Below, piece by piece: positions 28,266-37,186 of a stretch of 64,000 bases of DNA. The stretch is taken from assembly GCA_951813555.1 (NCBI GenBank), contig OX638344.1, positions 3,101,076-3,165,075 of the forward strand, written 5' to 3'. Position numbers and translations under genes: made by a program. This DNA comes from an uncultured Acidimicrobiales bacterium (lineage in GTDB: Bacteria; Actinomycetota; Acidimicrobiia; Acidimicrobiales; Bin134). Numbering within the stretch: the first letter of the stretch is position 1; every line of letters begins with the position of its first letter. Below the pieces are notes generated by a model that worked only from the letters and a program-made list of their open reading frames with translations, did not search any database and was not told the origin of the DNA.

Positions 28266-28592
28266 ATGAACGACGAGAACGTCAAGATCGAGCACAGCAG
28301 CGGAAACGTGTTTACTGATTTGGGACTCCCAGACGCTGACGCTCACTTGCTCAAGGCAGGACTGGTTACCCGAATCGAGCAGTTCATCCGCGAGCGTGGC
28401 CTCAAGCAAGTGGAGGCTGCCAGCCTGCTCGGACTGTCTCAACCTGATGTCTCACGGCTATTGCGAGGCGACTTCCGGGAATACTCCATAGAGCGACTCT
28501 TCCGCTTGTTGACCGCACTCGGCCGCGACATTGAGATCAAGATATGCGAGCCGGATTCTCAGAGGCAGGGCAGGCTCACTCTTACAGGGTGA
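28266..28592 (+). CDS. higA: XRE-family antitoxin (HigA-like)
   Basis: A 108-residue protein with a helix-turn-helix of the XRE type in its second half: LKQVEAASLLGLSQPDVSRL followed by a conserved LRGDF. The N-terminal ~30 residues probably wrap the toxin. It should neutralise the HigB-like toxin encoded 4 bases upstream and repress the shared promoter. The ATG at 28266 is the only sensible start after the toxin stop. Confidence 0.87.
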   Translation: MNDENVKIEHSSGNVFTDLGLPDADAHLLKAGLVTRIEQFIRERGLKQVEAASLLGLSQPDVSRLLRGDFREYSIERLFRLLTALGRDIEIKICEPDSQRQGRLTLTG

Positions 28593-28627
28593 ACGACCCC
28601 TTCCCAGCTGGCATAGAGTCCCAAACC

Positions 28628-28684
28628 GTGTGGGCGTGGCGGGTTCATCGGTACGGGAGGCTGTTGAGAGCATTTCGGGTGGAC
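28628..28684 (+). pseudogene. Remnant of an MDR quinone-oxidoreductase 5' end
   Basis: A GTG at 28628 begins VWAWRVHRYGRLLRAFRVD, which is closely similar to the first 19 residues of the intact oxidoreductase at 30456 (VRAWRVHQYGRPSEALRLD): 12 of 19 positions agree and the DNA is also similar. The similarity stops after about 57 bases. It therefore looks like the broken 5' end of a related gene left just before the ABC exporter genes. Confidence 0.55.
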
Positions 28685-28725
28685 AAGAGCCAACAGACAC
28701 TTAAGGCCACACCAGGAGAGTGGTC

Positions 28726-29655
28726 GTGACGACGGTGGTCGAGGTCGACCGCGTCTCGAAGTCGTTTGGTGCCCAGCCGGTCTTGCGGGAGCTCTCGTTC
28801 TCAATCGACCAAGGGGAGATCTTCTGCCTGCTCGGCCCGAATGGCGCCGGAAAGACCACCACTTTGGAGATTCTCGAAGGATTCCTCACCCCTGACAGCG
28901 GCTCGGTTCGAGTGCTCGGCTGTGACCCGATGACATCTGGCGAGACTCTTCGGCGACGCGTCGGGGTCGTGCTTCAGGAAAGTGGATTTCCCAAGTTCTT
29001 TCGCGTGGGGGAATTAATCGACACCTGGCGGTCGTACTACGACCATCCGCTGCCCTACGACGACATACTCGACTTGGTCGGCCTTCGCAGTGACGAGGCG
29101 AAGTTGGTTCGGAAACTCTCTGGCGGGCAGCGACGTCGACTCGATTTCGCCCTGGCCGTTGCCGGTGACCCGGAGATCATATTCCTCGACGAGCCGACCA
29201 CCGGCTTCGACCCAGAAGCGCGGGCGCGCTGTTGGGAGGCGATTGCCGGTCTGCGCGAACTGGGCAAGACCATACTGCTGACCACCCACTATCTGGACGA
29301 GGCCGAGCGCCTTGGAGACCGCATCGCGGTGCTCTTGGACGGAGCGGCCGACGCGATCGGCAACACCCAGGAACTGGCCCAACTGGCCCGCATAGGGGTG
29401 ACGGTCTCGTTTCAGGCACCGGCCAGGGTTGCCGATCAGCTTGCTGGCGAGTTTCCCGGGCTTGATGCAGCCGACGAGATGGTGGAAGGCCAGATCGACG
29501 ATGTCCGCGCCCTCCTTCGCCGACTCGAGATGCTCGAAGAACAGGCGTCGCAGCGAGCATTCACCAGCCTCCGAGTTCAGCCCCCGAACCTTGAGCAGGC
29601 CTACCTCTCGCTGGTGGGAAGGCAGTCGAATCCGACGGAGCCAACCCCTCGATGA
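28726..29655 (+). CDS. ABC transporter ATP-binding protein (DrrA-like)
   Basis: A 309-residue ABC ATPase with Walker A GPNGAGKTT, signature LSGGQRRRLDFA, Walker B IIFLDEPTTGFD and the switch His in LTTHYLDEAERLGD. The ~80-residue C-terminal extension is typical of DrrA-type drug and lipid exporters. GTG 28726 is chosen because AGGAG (28714-28718) lies 7 bases upstream; an in-frame GTG at 28720 would be too close. The permease gene overlaps its stop by 4 bases. Confidence 0.9.
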   Translation: MTTVVEVDRVSKSFGAQPVLRELSFSIDQGEIFCLLGPNGAGKTTTLEILEGFLTPDSGSVRVLGCDPMTSGETLRRRVGVVLQESGFPKFFRVGELIDTWRSYYDHPLPYDDILDLVGLRSDEAKLVRKLSGGQRRRLDFALAVAGDPEIIFLDEPTTGFDPEARARCWEAIAGLRELGKTILLTTHYLDEAERLGDRIAVLLDGAADAIGNTQELAQLARIGVTVSFQAPARVADQLAGEFPGLDAADEMVEGQIDDVRALLRRLEMLEEQASQRAFTSLRVQPPNLEQAYLSLVGRQSNPTEPTPR

Positions 29656-30422
29656 CGTCGCTCCTTGTCCGATTGGGTCGCCAGACGAAGCTAGAGCAGC
29701 GGGCATTCTGGCGGAACCCCGACTATGCCTTCTTCACCTTCCTGCTGCCTCTCCTCTTGCTGGCCCTGTTAGGCGCCGTCAACTCTGGTGACGAGATAGG
29801 TGACCGAACCGACATAAACGCCATCAACCTGGTGGTTCCCGGAGTGGTCGCCTTCGCGGTGATGGTCTCCGCCTACGCCAACCTGGCATCTCGGCTGGCA
29901 GTTCTCCGGGCCGATGGGGTCTTGAAGAGGATTCGGACCACGCCGCTGGATCCTCGGGCGTATCTCACCGCGCAACTCCTCAACACCTTGGTCACCACCC
30001 TGTTGGCCAGTGCCGCGACCATCCTCCTTGGATTCGTCGCCTTCGACGTCTCACCCCGAGCCGAAGGTGTGCTCGCTCTGTTGGTCGGCCTCGTCCTCGG
30101 CATCATCTGCTTCGCCGCCCTGGGCCTCGCACTCAGCTCGGCCATCTCCCATGCCGACGCCGCCGGTCCCATCACCCATGCCACGTATCTTCCCCTAGCC
30201 CTGGTCTCCGGCGTCTTCGACCCAAGCATCAACATCCCGGGTTGGCTGGAGACCCTCGTGTCCCTCTTCCCCGTCCAAGCCCTGGTCGAGCTCTTGGTTG
30301 CGGCCTACGACCCGACAGCCGACGGAGTGTCTCTCGGCCCTGTTTTGGTGCTAGCAATCTGGGGCATCGCCGCCATTGCTATCGCCATGCGGACCTTCAG
30401 CTGGGTCCCGTCGCGAAAGTAG
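29652..30422 (+). CDS. ABC-2 type transporter permease (DrrB-like)
   Basis: A 256-residue membrane protein with about six membrane segments, starting with a short cytoplasmic arm (KLEQRAFWRNPDYAFFTFLLP) and containing the ABC-2 loop region SRLAVLRADGVLKRIRTTPL. It partners the ATPase through an ATGA overlap. Together they would form an exporter for a hydrophobic compound. The substrate is unknown; no biosynthetic cluster is adjacent. Confidence 0.88.
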   Translation: MTSLLVRLGRQTKLEQRAFWRNPDYAFFTFLLPLLLLALLGAVNSGDEIGDRTDINAINLVVPGVVAFAVMVSAYANLASRLAVLRADGVLKRIRTTPLDPRAYLTAQLLNTLVTTLLASAATILLGFVAFDVSPRAEGVLALLVGLVLGIICFAALGLALSSAISHADAAGPITHATYLPLALVSGVFDPSINIPGWLETLVSLFPVQALVELLVAAYDPTADGVSLGPVLVLAIWGIAAIAIAMRTFSWVPSRK

Positions 30423-30455
30423 ACCGCCCGCGACGCACCACTAGGCTTCGCTGCC

Positions 30456-31487
30456 GTGCGAGCTTGGCGTGTTCATCAATATGGGAGGCCGTCGGAGGCG
30501 CTGCGGCTGGACGACATCGACGAGCCGGTGCCTGAGCCGGGCAAGATCCGGGTGGCGCCCACTCGGACGGTACTGAACTTCAACGAGATCGACGGCTGCC
30601 ACGGGCGCTACCGGACCGTGAACCCCGAGCTCCCCTACACCTTGGGCATGGAGGTGCTGGGCACGGTTGACGCGGCCGGGGAAGGGGCCGAGGAGTGGCT
30701 CGGCCGCCGGGTGCACGCCACCGCCGAGTCGGCCTTCGGGGGCTACGCCGACAAGGTGATCGCCCAGCCCGACATGGTGTTCGACGCCCCCGAGTCGTTG
30801 GACGACACCGAGGCCGCCGCATTCTTCTTCCCCTTCCATTTGGCCTGGCTGGGCTTGCACGAGCGGGGCCACGTCCAGCCCGGAGAGTGGGTGCTGATCC
30901 ACGCCGCGGCCGGCGGGGTGGGCTCGGCCGCGGTGCAGTTGGCGGTGGACGCCGGGGCCCGGGTGATCGGCACCGCGGGCAGCGAGGCCAAGTGCGAGCT
31001 GGTGCGCTCCCTGGGGGCCGAGGCCGCGGTTAACTACCGCGACGGCGACTTCGCCACCGAGGTGCGAGACATCACCGGCGGGGCCGGAGTCGACCTGGTA
31101 TTCGACGGAGTGGGCGGCGAGGTTACCGAGGCCTCTGTGCGGTGCATGACCCGGGGCGGACGGCTGATGATCATCGGCTTCGCCAGCAAGATCGAGGCCG
31201 AGGATGCCGTCGGCCTCCCCCCGAGGCTGCTGTGCTTCGGGCAGGTCTCGATCGGAGGGGTGCTCTTGGCCTACAGCAGCAACCCGGCGGTCTATGGCGG
31301 CATGGCCGGGTTCAACATCAACCCTCGATCGCTGGGCGACCGGGTCCACGAGGAGCTCTGCGGGCGGCTGGCCGAGGGCCGGATCGCCCCGCTGGTGGGC
31401 GGCACCGTGGCCTTCGACGATCTCCCCTCCGCCCTCGAGCAGATGGAGGACCGCCTCACCACCGGGCGCATAGTGGTGGTCTGCTGA
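30456..31487 (+). CDS. NADPH:quinone oxidoreductase-like MDR protein
   Basis: A zinc-free medium-chain reductase of 343 residues. It lacks the Cys-rich structural zinc loop and has the dinucleotide motif HAAAGGVGSAAVQLA. It resembles quinone oxidoreductase/zeta-crystallin and enoyl reductase members. The start is GTG 30456. A short similar sequence lies at 28628 on the other side of the ABC genes. An amidohydrolase and an acyl-CoA dehydrogenase gene follow on the same strand. Confidence 0.87.
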   Translation: MRAWRVHQYGRPSEALRLDDIDEPVPEPGKIRVAPTRTVLNFNEIDGCHGRYRTVNPELPYTLGMEVLGTVDAAGEGAEEWLGRRVHATAESAFGGYADKVIAQPDMVFDAPESLDDTEAAAFFFPFHLAWLGLHERGHVQPGEWVLIHAAAGGVGSAAVQLAVDAGARVIGTAGSEAKCELVRSLGAEAAVNYRDGDFATEVRDITGGAGVDLVFDGVGGEVTEASVRCMTRGGRLMIIGFASKIEAEDAVGLPPRLLCFGQVSIGGVLLAYSSNPAVYGGMAGFNINPRSLGDRVHEELCGRLAEGRIAPLVGGTVAFDDLPSALEQMEDRLTTGRIVVVC

Positions 31488-31549
31488 TCCAAGCCCGGTT
31501 CTGGCCTCGCCGGTGGTCGCTTGCCCAACAAACAAGCCAAAATAGGATC

Positions 31550-32728
31550 ATGACCGACCTCGGGTATCTCGCATTCGACGCCGACAACCACTATTACGAG
31601 GCCACCGACGCCTTCACCCGCCACATCGACCCCAAGATGGCCAAGCGCTGCATGCAGTGGGCCGACATCGGGGGCAAGCAGCGGCTGATCGTGGCCGGGC
31701 GCATCAACCGGTTCATCCCCAACCCCACCTTCGACCCGGTGGCCAAGCCCGGCATCCTCGACGAGTACTTCCGGGCCAAGACCTCGGCCAGCGACATGCG
31801 AGAGGCCTTCGGCGAACTCGACCCCATCAGCCCCGCCTACCGCAACCGCGACGAGCGCCTGGCCCTCATGGACACCCAAGGGCTGGGCGGGTGCTTCATG
31901 TTCCCCACCCTGGGGGTGGGCATGGAGGCCTGTCTGGAACACGACATCGGGGCCATAACCGCCGCGTTCGGGGCCTTCAACCGCTGGCTCGACGACGACT
32001 GGGGCTTCTCCTATCAGGAGCGACTGTTCACCGCCCTGTACCTGAGCCTGGTGGACGTCGAATGGGCGCTGGGCGAGCTGGAGTGGGCCGTCGGCCGGGG
32101 TCTGCGGGTGGTGAACTTCCGGGCCTCCTCGGTGCCCGACGGCCACGGCAACTACCGCTCTTTGGGCCATCCCGACCACGACCCTGTGTGGCAGTTCCTC
32201 AACGACCACGGCATGTGCGTGTCGTTCCACTCCGGCGACTCGGGCTATTCGTTCATGAACCACCGCTGGGGGCTCGGCACCGAGACCGAGGCCTTCCGCT
32301 ACAACCCCCTCCAGAGCCTGTTGTCGCACTCCCCCATCAGCGACACCATGGCCTCGCTTCTGGCCGACGGGGTGCTGGTGCGGTTCCCCAATCTGCGGGT
32401 GGCCACCATCGAGACCGGCTCGTACTGGGTGCGGCCCCTCATCCAGAAGCTGGCCAAGACCTACGGCCAGCACCGCTACGCCTTCGATGAAGACCCGGTG
32501 GAGACGTTCCGCAACAAGGTGTGGGTGTCGCCCTACTACGAGGACGACCTCCACGAGCTGGCCGGTCTGATCGGCACCGACCACATGCTGTTCGGCTCCG
32601 ACTACCCCCACGCCGAGGGGCTGGCCAATCCAGTGTCGTTCGTAAACGACCTGGACGGGTTCAGCGACGCCGACATCCGCCGCATCATGTGTGACAACGG
32701 CGCTGGCCTGTCGCAGCTGGCCGTTTAG
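31550..32728 (+). CDS. Amidohydrolase-2 family protein
   Basis: A 392-residue TIM-barrel hydrolase with the variant N-terminal motif FDADNHYYEATDAF, a His in VSFHSGDSG and the late Asp in FGSDYPHAEG. The same motif pattern is seen in the gene at 17762, though overall they differ. ATG 31550 has an AGGAT box just upstream; the longer frame runs back into the oxidoreductase gene. It probably acts in the same pathway as the flanking oxidoreductase and acyl-CoA dehydrogenase. Confidence 0.84.
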   Translation: MTDLGYLAFDADNHYYEATDAFTRHIDPKMAKRCMQWADIGGKQRLIVAGRINRFIPNPTFDPVAKPGILDEYFRAKTSASDMREAFGELDPISPAYRNRDERLALMDTQGLGGCFMFPTLGVGMEACLEHDIGAITAAFGAFNRWLDDDWGFSYQERLFTALYLSLVDVEWALGELEWAVGRGLRVVNFRASSVPDGHGNYRSLGHPDHDPVWQFLNDHGMCVSFHSGDSGYSFMNHRWGLGTETEAFRYNPLQSLLSHSPISDTMASLLADGVLVRFPNLRVATIETGSYWVRPLIQKLAKTYGQHRYAFDEDPVETFRNKVWVSPYYEDDLHELAGLIGTDHMLFGSDYPHAEGLANPVSFVNDLDGFSDADIRRIMCDNGAGLSQLAV

Positions 32729-32777
32729 CCAGTCCCGAGCCGACAGCATCCTCTTCCCCAACTGAAAGGGGCCTCAC

Positions 32778-34082
32778 ATGGCCTGGGATTTCGAGACCGA
32801 GCCCGAGTTCCAGGAGCAGCTGGACTGGACCCGGGCGTTCCTAGATGAGCACATCCTGCCGTTGGAGACCATCGAGCTGGAGGTGACCGACGAGCAGTGG
32901 AAGGCGCTGACCGCTCCGCTCAAACAGCAGGTCAAGGACCGGGGGCTGTGGGCCTGCCACCTCGACCCCGAACTGGGAGGCCAGGGCTTCGGCCAGGTGA
33001 AGCTGGGGTTGATGCACGAGATCTTGGGCCGGTCGTCGATCGCCCCGGCCATCTTCGGCAACAACGCCCCCGATTCGGGCAACGCCGAGCTGTTGGCCAT
33101 CGGCGGCAGCGAAGAGCAGAAGAAGCGCTGGATGGAGCCGCTGTTGGCCGGAGAGCTGCGCTCGGGGTTCTCCATGACCGAGCCCGACACCGCCGGCTCC
33201 GACCCCACCCTGCTGGAGACCTCGGCGGTGCGCGACGGCGACACCTGGGTCATCAACGGCCACAAGTGGTTCACCTCTGGCGGATCAGGGGCCGACTTCC
33301 TGATCGCCATGGTGGTGACCAATCCCGACGTCCACCCCTACCAGGGGTCGTCGATGATCGTGGTGCCCACCGACACCCCCGGTCTGGAAATCGTGCGGGA
33401 CGTGCCCAACATGCACCACCCCTATCCCGGCCAGTTCGCCCGCCATCCCATGGGCCACTCCGAGGTGATCTACCGCGACGTGCGGGTGCCGGCCGAGAAC
33501 CTGATCGGCAACCCCGGCGACGGCTTCGTTCTGGCACAGAAGCGCCTGGGCCCCGGGCGCATCCACCACGCCATGCGCTGGATCGGCCAGTCACAGAGGG
33601 CGCTCGACATGATGTGCGAACGGGCCCTGTCCCGATTCGCCCACGGGAGCCTGCTGGCTGAGAAGCAGATGGTGCAGGACTTCATCGCCGAGACCCGCAT
33701 CGACATCGCCTCTGCACGGCTGCTGTGCCTGCACGCCGCCTGGCACATGGACAAGCACGGGTCCTCAGCGTCCAGAACCGAGATCGCCATGATCAAGGTT
33801 TACGGCACCAAGATGCTCTACAACGCCATCGACCGCTCCATCCAAGTCCACGGCGCCCTGGGCTACTCCGCCGACATGCCCTTGGAGGAGATGTACCGCA
33901 ACGCCCGGGCCTCCCGGCTGGTGGACGGGGCCGACGAGGTGCACAAAGTGTCCATCGCCCGCCGCACCCTCAAGGGGTACGCCGCGGTGGACGGCCACCC
34001 CGCCGAGCACATCCCCACCCGCCGAGCCGCCGCCCTAGAGCGCTTCGCCGACCTCCTCGACATCGAGGTCATGAACAGCTAA
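32778..34082 (+). CDS. Acyl-CoA dehydrogenase (ACAD10/11-like)
   Basis: A 434-residue FAD enzyme with the standard N-terminal helical, beta and C-terminal helical domains. The signature GFSMTEPDTAGSDP is near residue 135. The C-terminal catalytic region reads RLVDGADEVH, where an Asp stands in the place of the Glu found in most acyl-CoA dehydrogenases; ACAD10/11-like proteins share this DGxDEVH form. It would desaturate a branched or hydroxylated acyl-CoA. A clear AAAGGGG ribosome site precedes ATG 32778. Confidence 0.9.
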   Translation: MAWDFETEPEFQEQLDWTRAFLDEHILPLETIELEVTDEQWKALTAPLKQQVKDRGLWACHLDPELGGQGFGQVKLGLMHEILGRSSIAPAIFGNNAPDSGNAELLAIGGSEEQKKRWMEPLLAGELRSGFSMTEPDTAGSDPTLLETSAVRDGDTWVINGHKWFTSGGSGADFLIAMVVTNPDVHPYQGSSMIVVPTDTPGLEIVRDVPNMHHPYPGQFARHPMGHSEVIYRDVRVPAENLIGNPGDGFVLAQKRLGPGRIHHAMRWIGQSQRALDMMCERALSRFAHGSLLAEKQMVQDFIAETRIDIASARLLCLHAAWHMDKHGSSASRTEIAMIKVYGTKMLYNAIDRSIQVHGALGYSADMPLEEMYRNARASRLVDGADEVHKVSIARRTLKGYAAVDGHPAEHIPTRRAAALERFADLLDIEVMNS

Positions 34083-34139
34083 CCGCTGGCCATTTCAGAG
34101 CCATTCTCCGAAGTGCGCGATCCTGCATTTCAAGGGTGG

Positions 34140-34145
34140 TATATT
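34140..34145 (+). promoter_or_regulatory. Probable -10 element of a leaderless transcript
   Basis: TATATT at 34140-34145 lies exactly 7 bases before ATG 34153, so transcription would begin at or next to the start codon. There is no clear -35 box and no ribosome site, as is common for leaderless genes in high-GC Gram-positives. Confidence 0.5.
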
Positions 34146-34152
34146 TTCCGGT

Positions 34153-34767
34153 ATGAAATCGCTTAGAAATTCCGAGGAGGTGGTCGAGGGCCTCGGTGAA
34201 AAGGTAATTGAAGCTCTTGGGGCTGCCATCCCCCGAACACGGCTTGACCTTGCCAGATATCAGGCGATGCTCCCGGACATCGTTGCCACCTCCAGTTCTC
34301 GGGGACTGGCAAATTGGTTCCACGATCGCATTTGGTTCCACGTTGTCTCTGACATTGAAACCCTCGACAACACTGTCATTGTCGATAGGGGCCCGACTCG
34401 GGAGATCGTTATTGACGGCTCATACCGGATCCGCGTCAAGCGTCATGACAAGAAAGGCCAAATCAGCACCTACCCAACCCAATCTGCACTTGAGTTCCTT
34501 TCTCAGCCGCCGGAGCAACTCGTACTCGATGGACTCGCTGAGGTCCACTTGATCGCTGGATACCAGTGGAACCCGACGACACATGAGATAGGACCAGCTG
34601 TCCTGTCACTTCGCGACGGTCGAAACAATGTGATCTGGATGATGGAGCTCCCCGACCCGGCTACTGGTGCCCCAGTCATTGACATCACAGGCCCAAGAAC
34701 CCCGGAGATCCCGACTATAGAGTTCCCGAGCAGCAGCGTTGGAGAAACGGAGGTCCGCCCGCAGTGA
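34153..34767 (+). CDS. Unknown protein coupled to an XRE-ImmA/IrrE protease
   Basis: A 204-residue protein I do not recognise. It has no membrane segment or signal peptide. The middle is a mix of strands (WFHDRIWFHVVSDIE, IVIDGSYRIRVKRHDKKG), and the C-terminus is Pro-rich. The last bases overlap the GTG start of the XRE-metalloprotease gene, so the two are translated together. In such pairs the small partner is often the toxin, inhibitor target or protease substrate, but there is no direct sign here. Its GC content is lower than that of the upstream catabolic genes. Confidence 0.75.
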   Translation: MKSLRNSEEVVEGLGEKVIEALGAAIPRTRLDLARYQAMLPDIVATSSSRGLANWFHDRIWFHVVSDIETLDNTVIVDRGPTREIVIDGSYRIRVKRHDKKGQISTYPTQSALEFLSQPPEQLVLDGLAEVHLIAGYQWNPTTHEIGPAVLSLRDGRNNVIWMMELPDPATGAPVIDITGPRTPEIPTIEFPSSSVGETEVRPQ

Positions 34768-35804
34768 GCTTGGGGGAAGCAATCGCCACTGCACGACGAG
34801 CTCGAGGCTTGACTCAAGAAGAACTGGCAGAATGCCTGAACGTAACCCAGGCCGCTCTTTCCCGGTACGAAAACGACCTTCGAGACCCTACGGAAGAAGC
34901 TCTGAGCGAGATCGCCTCAGCTCTGGGAGTTGTACCTGAGCTACTGAATCGAGCTGACCGCATGGAGGGAGCTCTGGCCGTTGGCGCTCACATGCGGCGA
35001 CGAGCAACTGCCAAGCCGACGGTGTGGCGCCGTCTTGAAGCTCAGCTAAATCTCTATCGGCTCCATGCTTTACGCCTCTTTGACGAGATCGGACTGCGCA
35101 CCGACTTGTCTATCCCTGCGCTTGATCCACTCGAGTACAACCCCTCCTCAGCAGCCCGTATCCTCCGGATGCAATGGCGAATGCCGAGCGGACCGATTCA
35201 CAATCTATGCAACTGGATGGAGGCCGCTGGCTGCCTGATCGTTGATACAGATTTCGGCACATCTCGAGTAGACGGGCTATCTCAGTGGAGTGGTGCTCAT
35301 CCGGTGATCATGCTCAACGCATCAGCACCGACAGATCGCCGTCGGCTCACCTTGGCACATGAGCTGGGACACCTTTGCCTTCACAGCCAAGACATCTCTG
35401 ACGATGTAGAGGCCGATGCCACTGAATTTGCTGCTGAGTTCCTTATGCCAGCAGAAACCATAAGGCCACAGCTTCGTAACCTCAGCCTCGGACGTCTTCA
35501 TGACCTCAAAAGACTCTGGGGGGTTTCGATGCAAGCGCTGATTGAACGTAGTCATCAACTGGGACTCTTGAGCCCTCGGGAACGCACCAATTTCTATAAG
35601 CGGTTCAGCTCACAGGGTTGGCGCACCCGGGAGCCGTTGAGTGACGAGTTGGCACAAGAAAAGCCCCGTCTCGCCGCGGAAATTGGCCAAGCCCTGATCG
35701 CTCGCGGTCTCACCGACAGCGAAGCCGCCATCATCTGCGGCTTCTCACCTGACAATCCAGACAATCCCTTCCTTTCTGACGCTTCCCGACTTCGCCTTGT
35801 TTGA
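34764..35804 (+). CDS. XRE regulator fused to ImmA/IrrE-type metalloprotease
   Basis: A 346-residue protein with an N-terminal XRE helix-turn-helix (about residues 3-60, GLTQEELAECLNVTQAALSR) and a COG2856 zinc-protease domain with HELGH at 199-203 and the third-ligand region EADATEFAAEFLMP at 216-229. Relatives cleave phage or mobile-element repressors (ImmA), respond to DNA damage (IrrE) or act in toxin-antitoxin modules. GTG 34764 overlaps the upstream stop. It opens the defence island of this window. Confidence 0.88.
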   Translation: MSLGEAIATARRARGLTQEELAECLNVTQAALSRYENDLRDPTEEALSEIASALGVVPELLNRADRMEGALAVGAHMRRRATAKPTVWRRLEAQLNLYRLHALRLFDEIGLRTDLSIPALDPLEYNPSSAARILRMQWRMPSGPIHNLCNWMEAAGCLIVDTDFGTSRVDGLSQWSGAHPVIMLNASAPTDRRRLTLAHELGHLCLHSQDISDDVEADATEFAAEFLMPAETIRPQLRNLSLGRLHDLKRLWGVSMQALIERSHQLGLLSPRERTNFYKRFSSQGWRTREPLSDELAQEKPRLAAEIGQALIARGLTDSEAAIICGFSPDNPDNPFLSDASRLRLV

Positions 35805-35844
35805 AGCCCTATTGGAGCTCATGCAAGGCCTGTAGCCTTTCAGC

Positions 35845-36441
35845 ATGTCCAAGCCGCTGGCGCTGAGTTTTCTCAAGTCGGCCAGCGATGCCCGCCAGCT
35901 ACCGGAGTCCCGCAGCGAGGTGGCGCTGGTGGGGCGGTCGAATGTGGGCAAGTCTTCGCTCCTGAACTCGGTGGCCAATCGCAAGGGCCTGGCCCGCACG
36001 TCCAAGGCGCCGGGGGCAACCCGTCTGATCAACATCTTCGAGCTCGATGGCGAGCCCGGCCGCTGGCTGGTGGACCTTCCCGGCTATGGCTTTGCCAAAG
36101 CGCCCAAGGCACAGCGAGTCGGCTGGCAGAAGATGATGGACGGCTACCTGCTCGACCGGCCCACCCTGGTAGAGGTGCTGCTGCTAGTGGACGGCCTCAT
36201 CGGCCCCACCCCGCTCGACCTCCAAACCGTGGAATGGCTGGCGCACCACGACGTACCCCTGCAACCGGTGGCCACCAAGGCCGACAAAGTGAAGTCATCC
36301 CAAAGAGGCGCCCGAAAGGCCGAGTTGGCCAAGGGCCTCGGCGTATCCCCTGGCGATGTCATCTGGACCAGCGCCACCAAGGGCCAGGGCATCCCCGAAC
36401 TCCGAGCCCAGATTGGCACCGCTCTCCGGCTCAATTCCTGA
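35845..36441 (+). CDS. engB: Ribosome biogenesis GTP-binding protein EngB/YsxC
   Basis: A 198-residue TRAFAC GTPase. G1 is GRSNVGKSS, the switch region includes APGATRLIN, G3 is DLPGYGFA, and G4 is TKADK, with SATKGQG as G5. Length and motifs match EngB/YihA/YsxC, an assembly factor for the large ribosomal subunit. ATG at 35845. Its 3' end overlaps the convergent HAD gene by 11 bases. Confidence 0.95.
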   Translation: MSKPLALSFLKSASDARQLPESRSEVALVGRSNVGKSSLLNSVANRKGLARTSKAPGATRLINIFELDGEPGRWLVDLPGYGFAKAPKAQRVGWQKMMDGYLLDRPTLVEVLLLVDGLIGPTPLDLQTVEWLAHHDVPLQPVATKADKVKSSQRGARKAELAKGLGVSPGDVIWTSATKGQGIPELRAQIGTALRLNS

Positions 36442-37057
36442 GCGGAAACCCCACCACGGCCTCCAACTCGGCCAAGGCGTCGGCGGCGTCGACCACCTTG
36501 ATTGTGGTCATCCCCATGGCCCGGGCCGGCTTGAGGTTCACCCCCAGGTCGTCCAAGAACACACACCCCGAGGGCTCAACATCCAGAGCCTGGCAGGCCA
36601 TGGCATAGAACGCCGGATCGGGCTTGCGCACCCCCACCACCGACGACTCCACCACCACATCGAACCACCCCATCACCTCAGCCATCTCCGCCGACCGCTC
36701 CGACGACGCCATCGGCGCATAGTTATTGGTCAACAGCCCGGTCTTCAGCCGCTCCGAGCACCGCCGCACCGCCTCAGCCACGCCAGGAAGCAGCTCGCCG
36801 CCCAGCCCATCGAGTACCGCCATCCCATCCACCCGATACCCCAGCGCCGCCGCCTCGGCTTCAAACGCGGCAGCGAATTCCTCTAGCCCAATCTCCCCCC
36901 GCTCCATCCGCGCCCAAGCATTGCTATCCGCATCAGTCGAATTGATCCGCCGAATCAACCCCTCCGGCAGCCCATTGGCCCGCTCATAAGCCGCAAACCC
37001 CTCCCAAGGCCCCGAAACAATCACCCCACCCATATCAAACAAAACCGCCTCAACCAC
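36431..37057 (-). CDS. HAD-superfamily hydrolase (subfamily IA)
   Basis: A 208-residue phosphatase fold. Motif I is FDMGGVI, with the nucleophile Asp and Gly at the +2 position as in the phosphatase domain of soluble epoxide hydrolase and in YihX-like proteins. Motif II is LLTNN, motif III the Lys in VGVRKPDP, and motif IV is FLDDL. It likely dephosphorylates a small metabolite. It converges with engB. The start is GTG at 37057. Confidence 0.87.
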   Translation of the reverse strand: MVEAVLFDMGGVIVSGPWEGFAAYERANGLPEGLIRRINSTDADSNAWARMERGEIGLEEFAAAFEAEAAALGYRVDGMAVLDGLGGELLPGVAEAVRRCSERLKTGLLTNNYAPMASSERSAEMAEVMGWFDVVVESSVVGVRKPDPAFYAMACQALDVEPSGCVFLDDLGVNLKPARAMGMTTIKVVDAADALAELEAVVGFPLRN

Positions 37058-37186
37058 CGCCCGACCCTACCCAACCAGACAACCTCGCTGGGGAAGGAAA
37101 GAGATGCACCGCAATCGCGGTTCAGCCGAGTAGAGTAGGACTCACGTGGTCCCAGGCAGTGGGGCCGAAAACATGAGGAGTCCCTG

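Noticed and set aside
31292..32761. 489-codon minus-strand open frame over the amidohydrolase gene
   Set aside because: Antisense to a clear amidohydrolase; no motifs of its own.
36431..36441. Overlap of engB and the HAD gene as a sign of a wrong stop
   Set aside because: Both C-termini fit their families, and an 11-base convergent overlap is unremarkable in a genome this compact.
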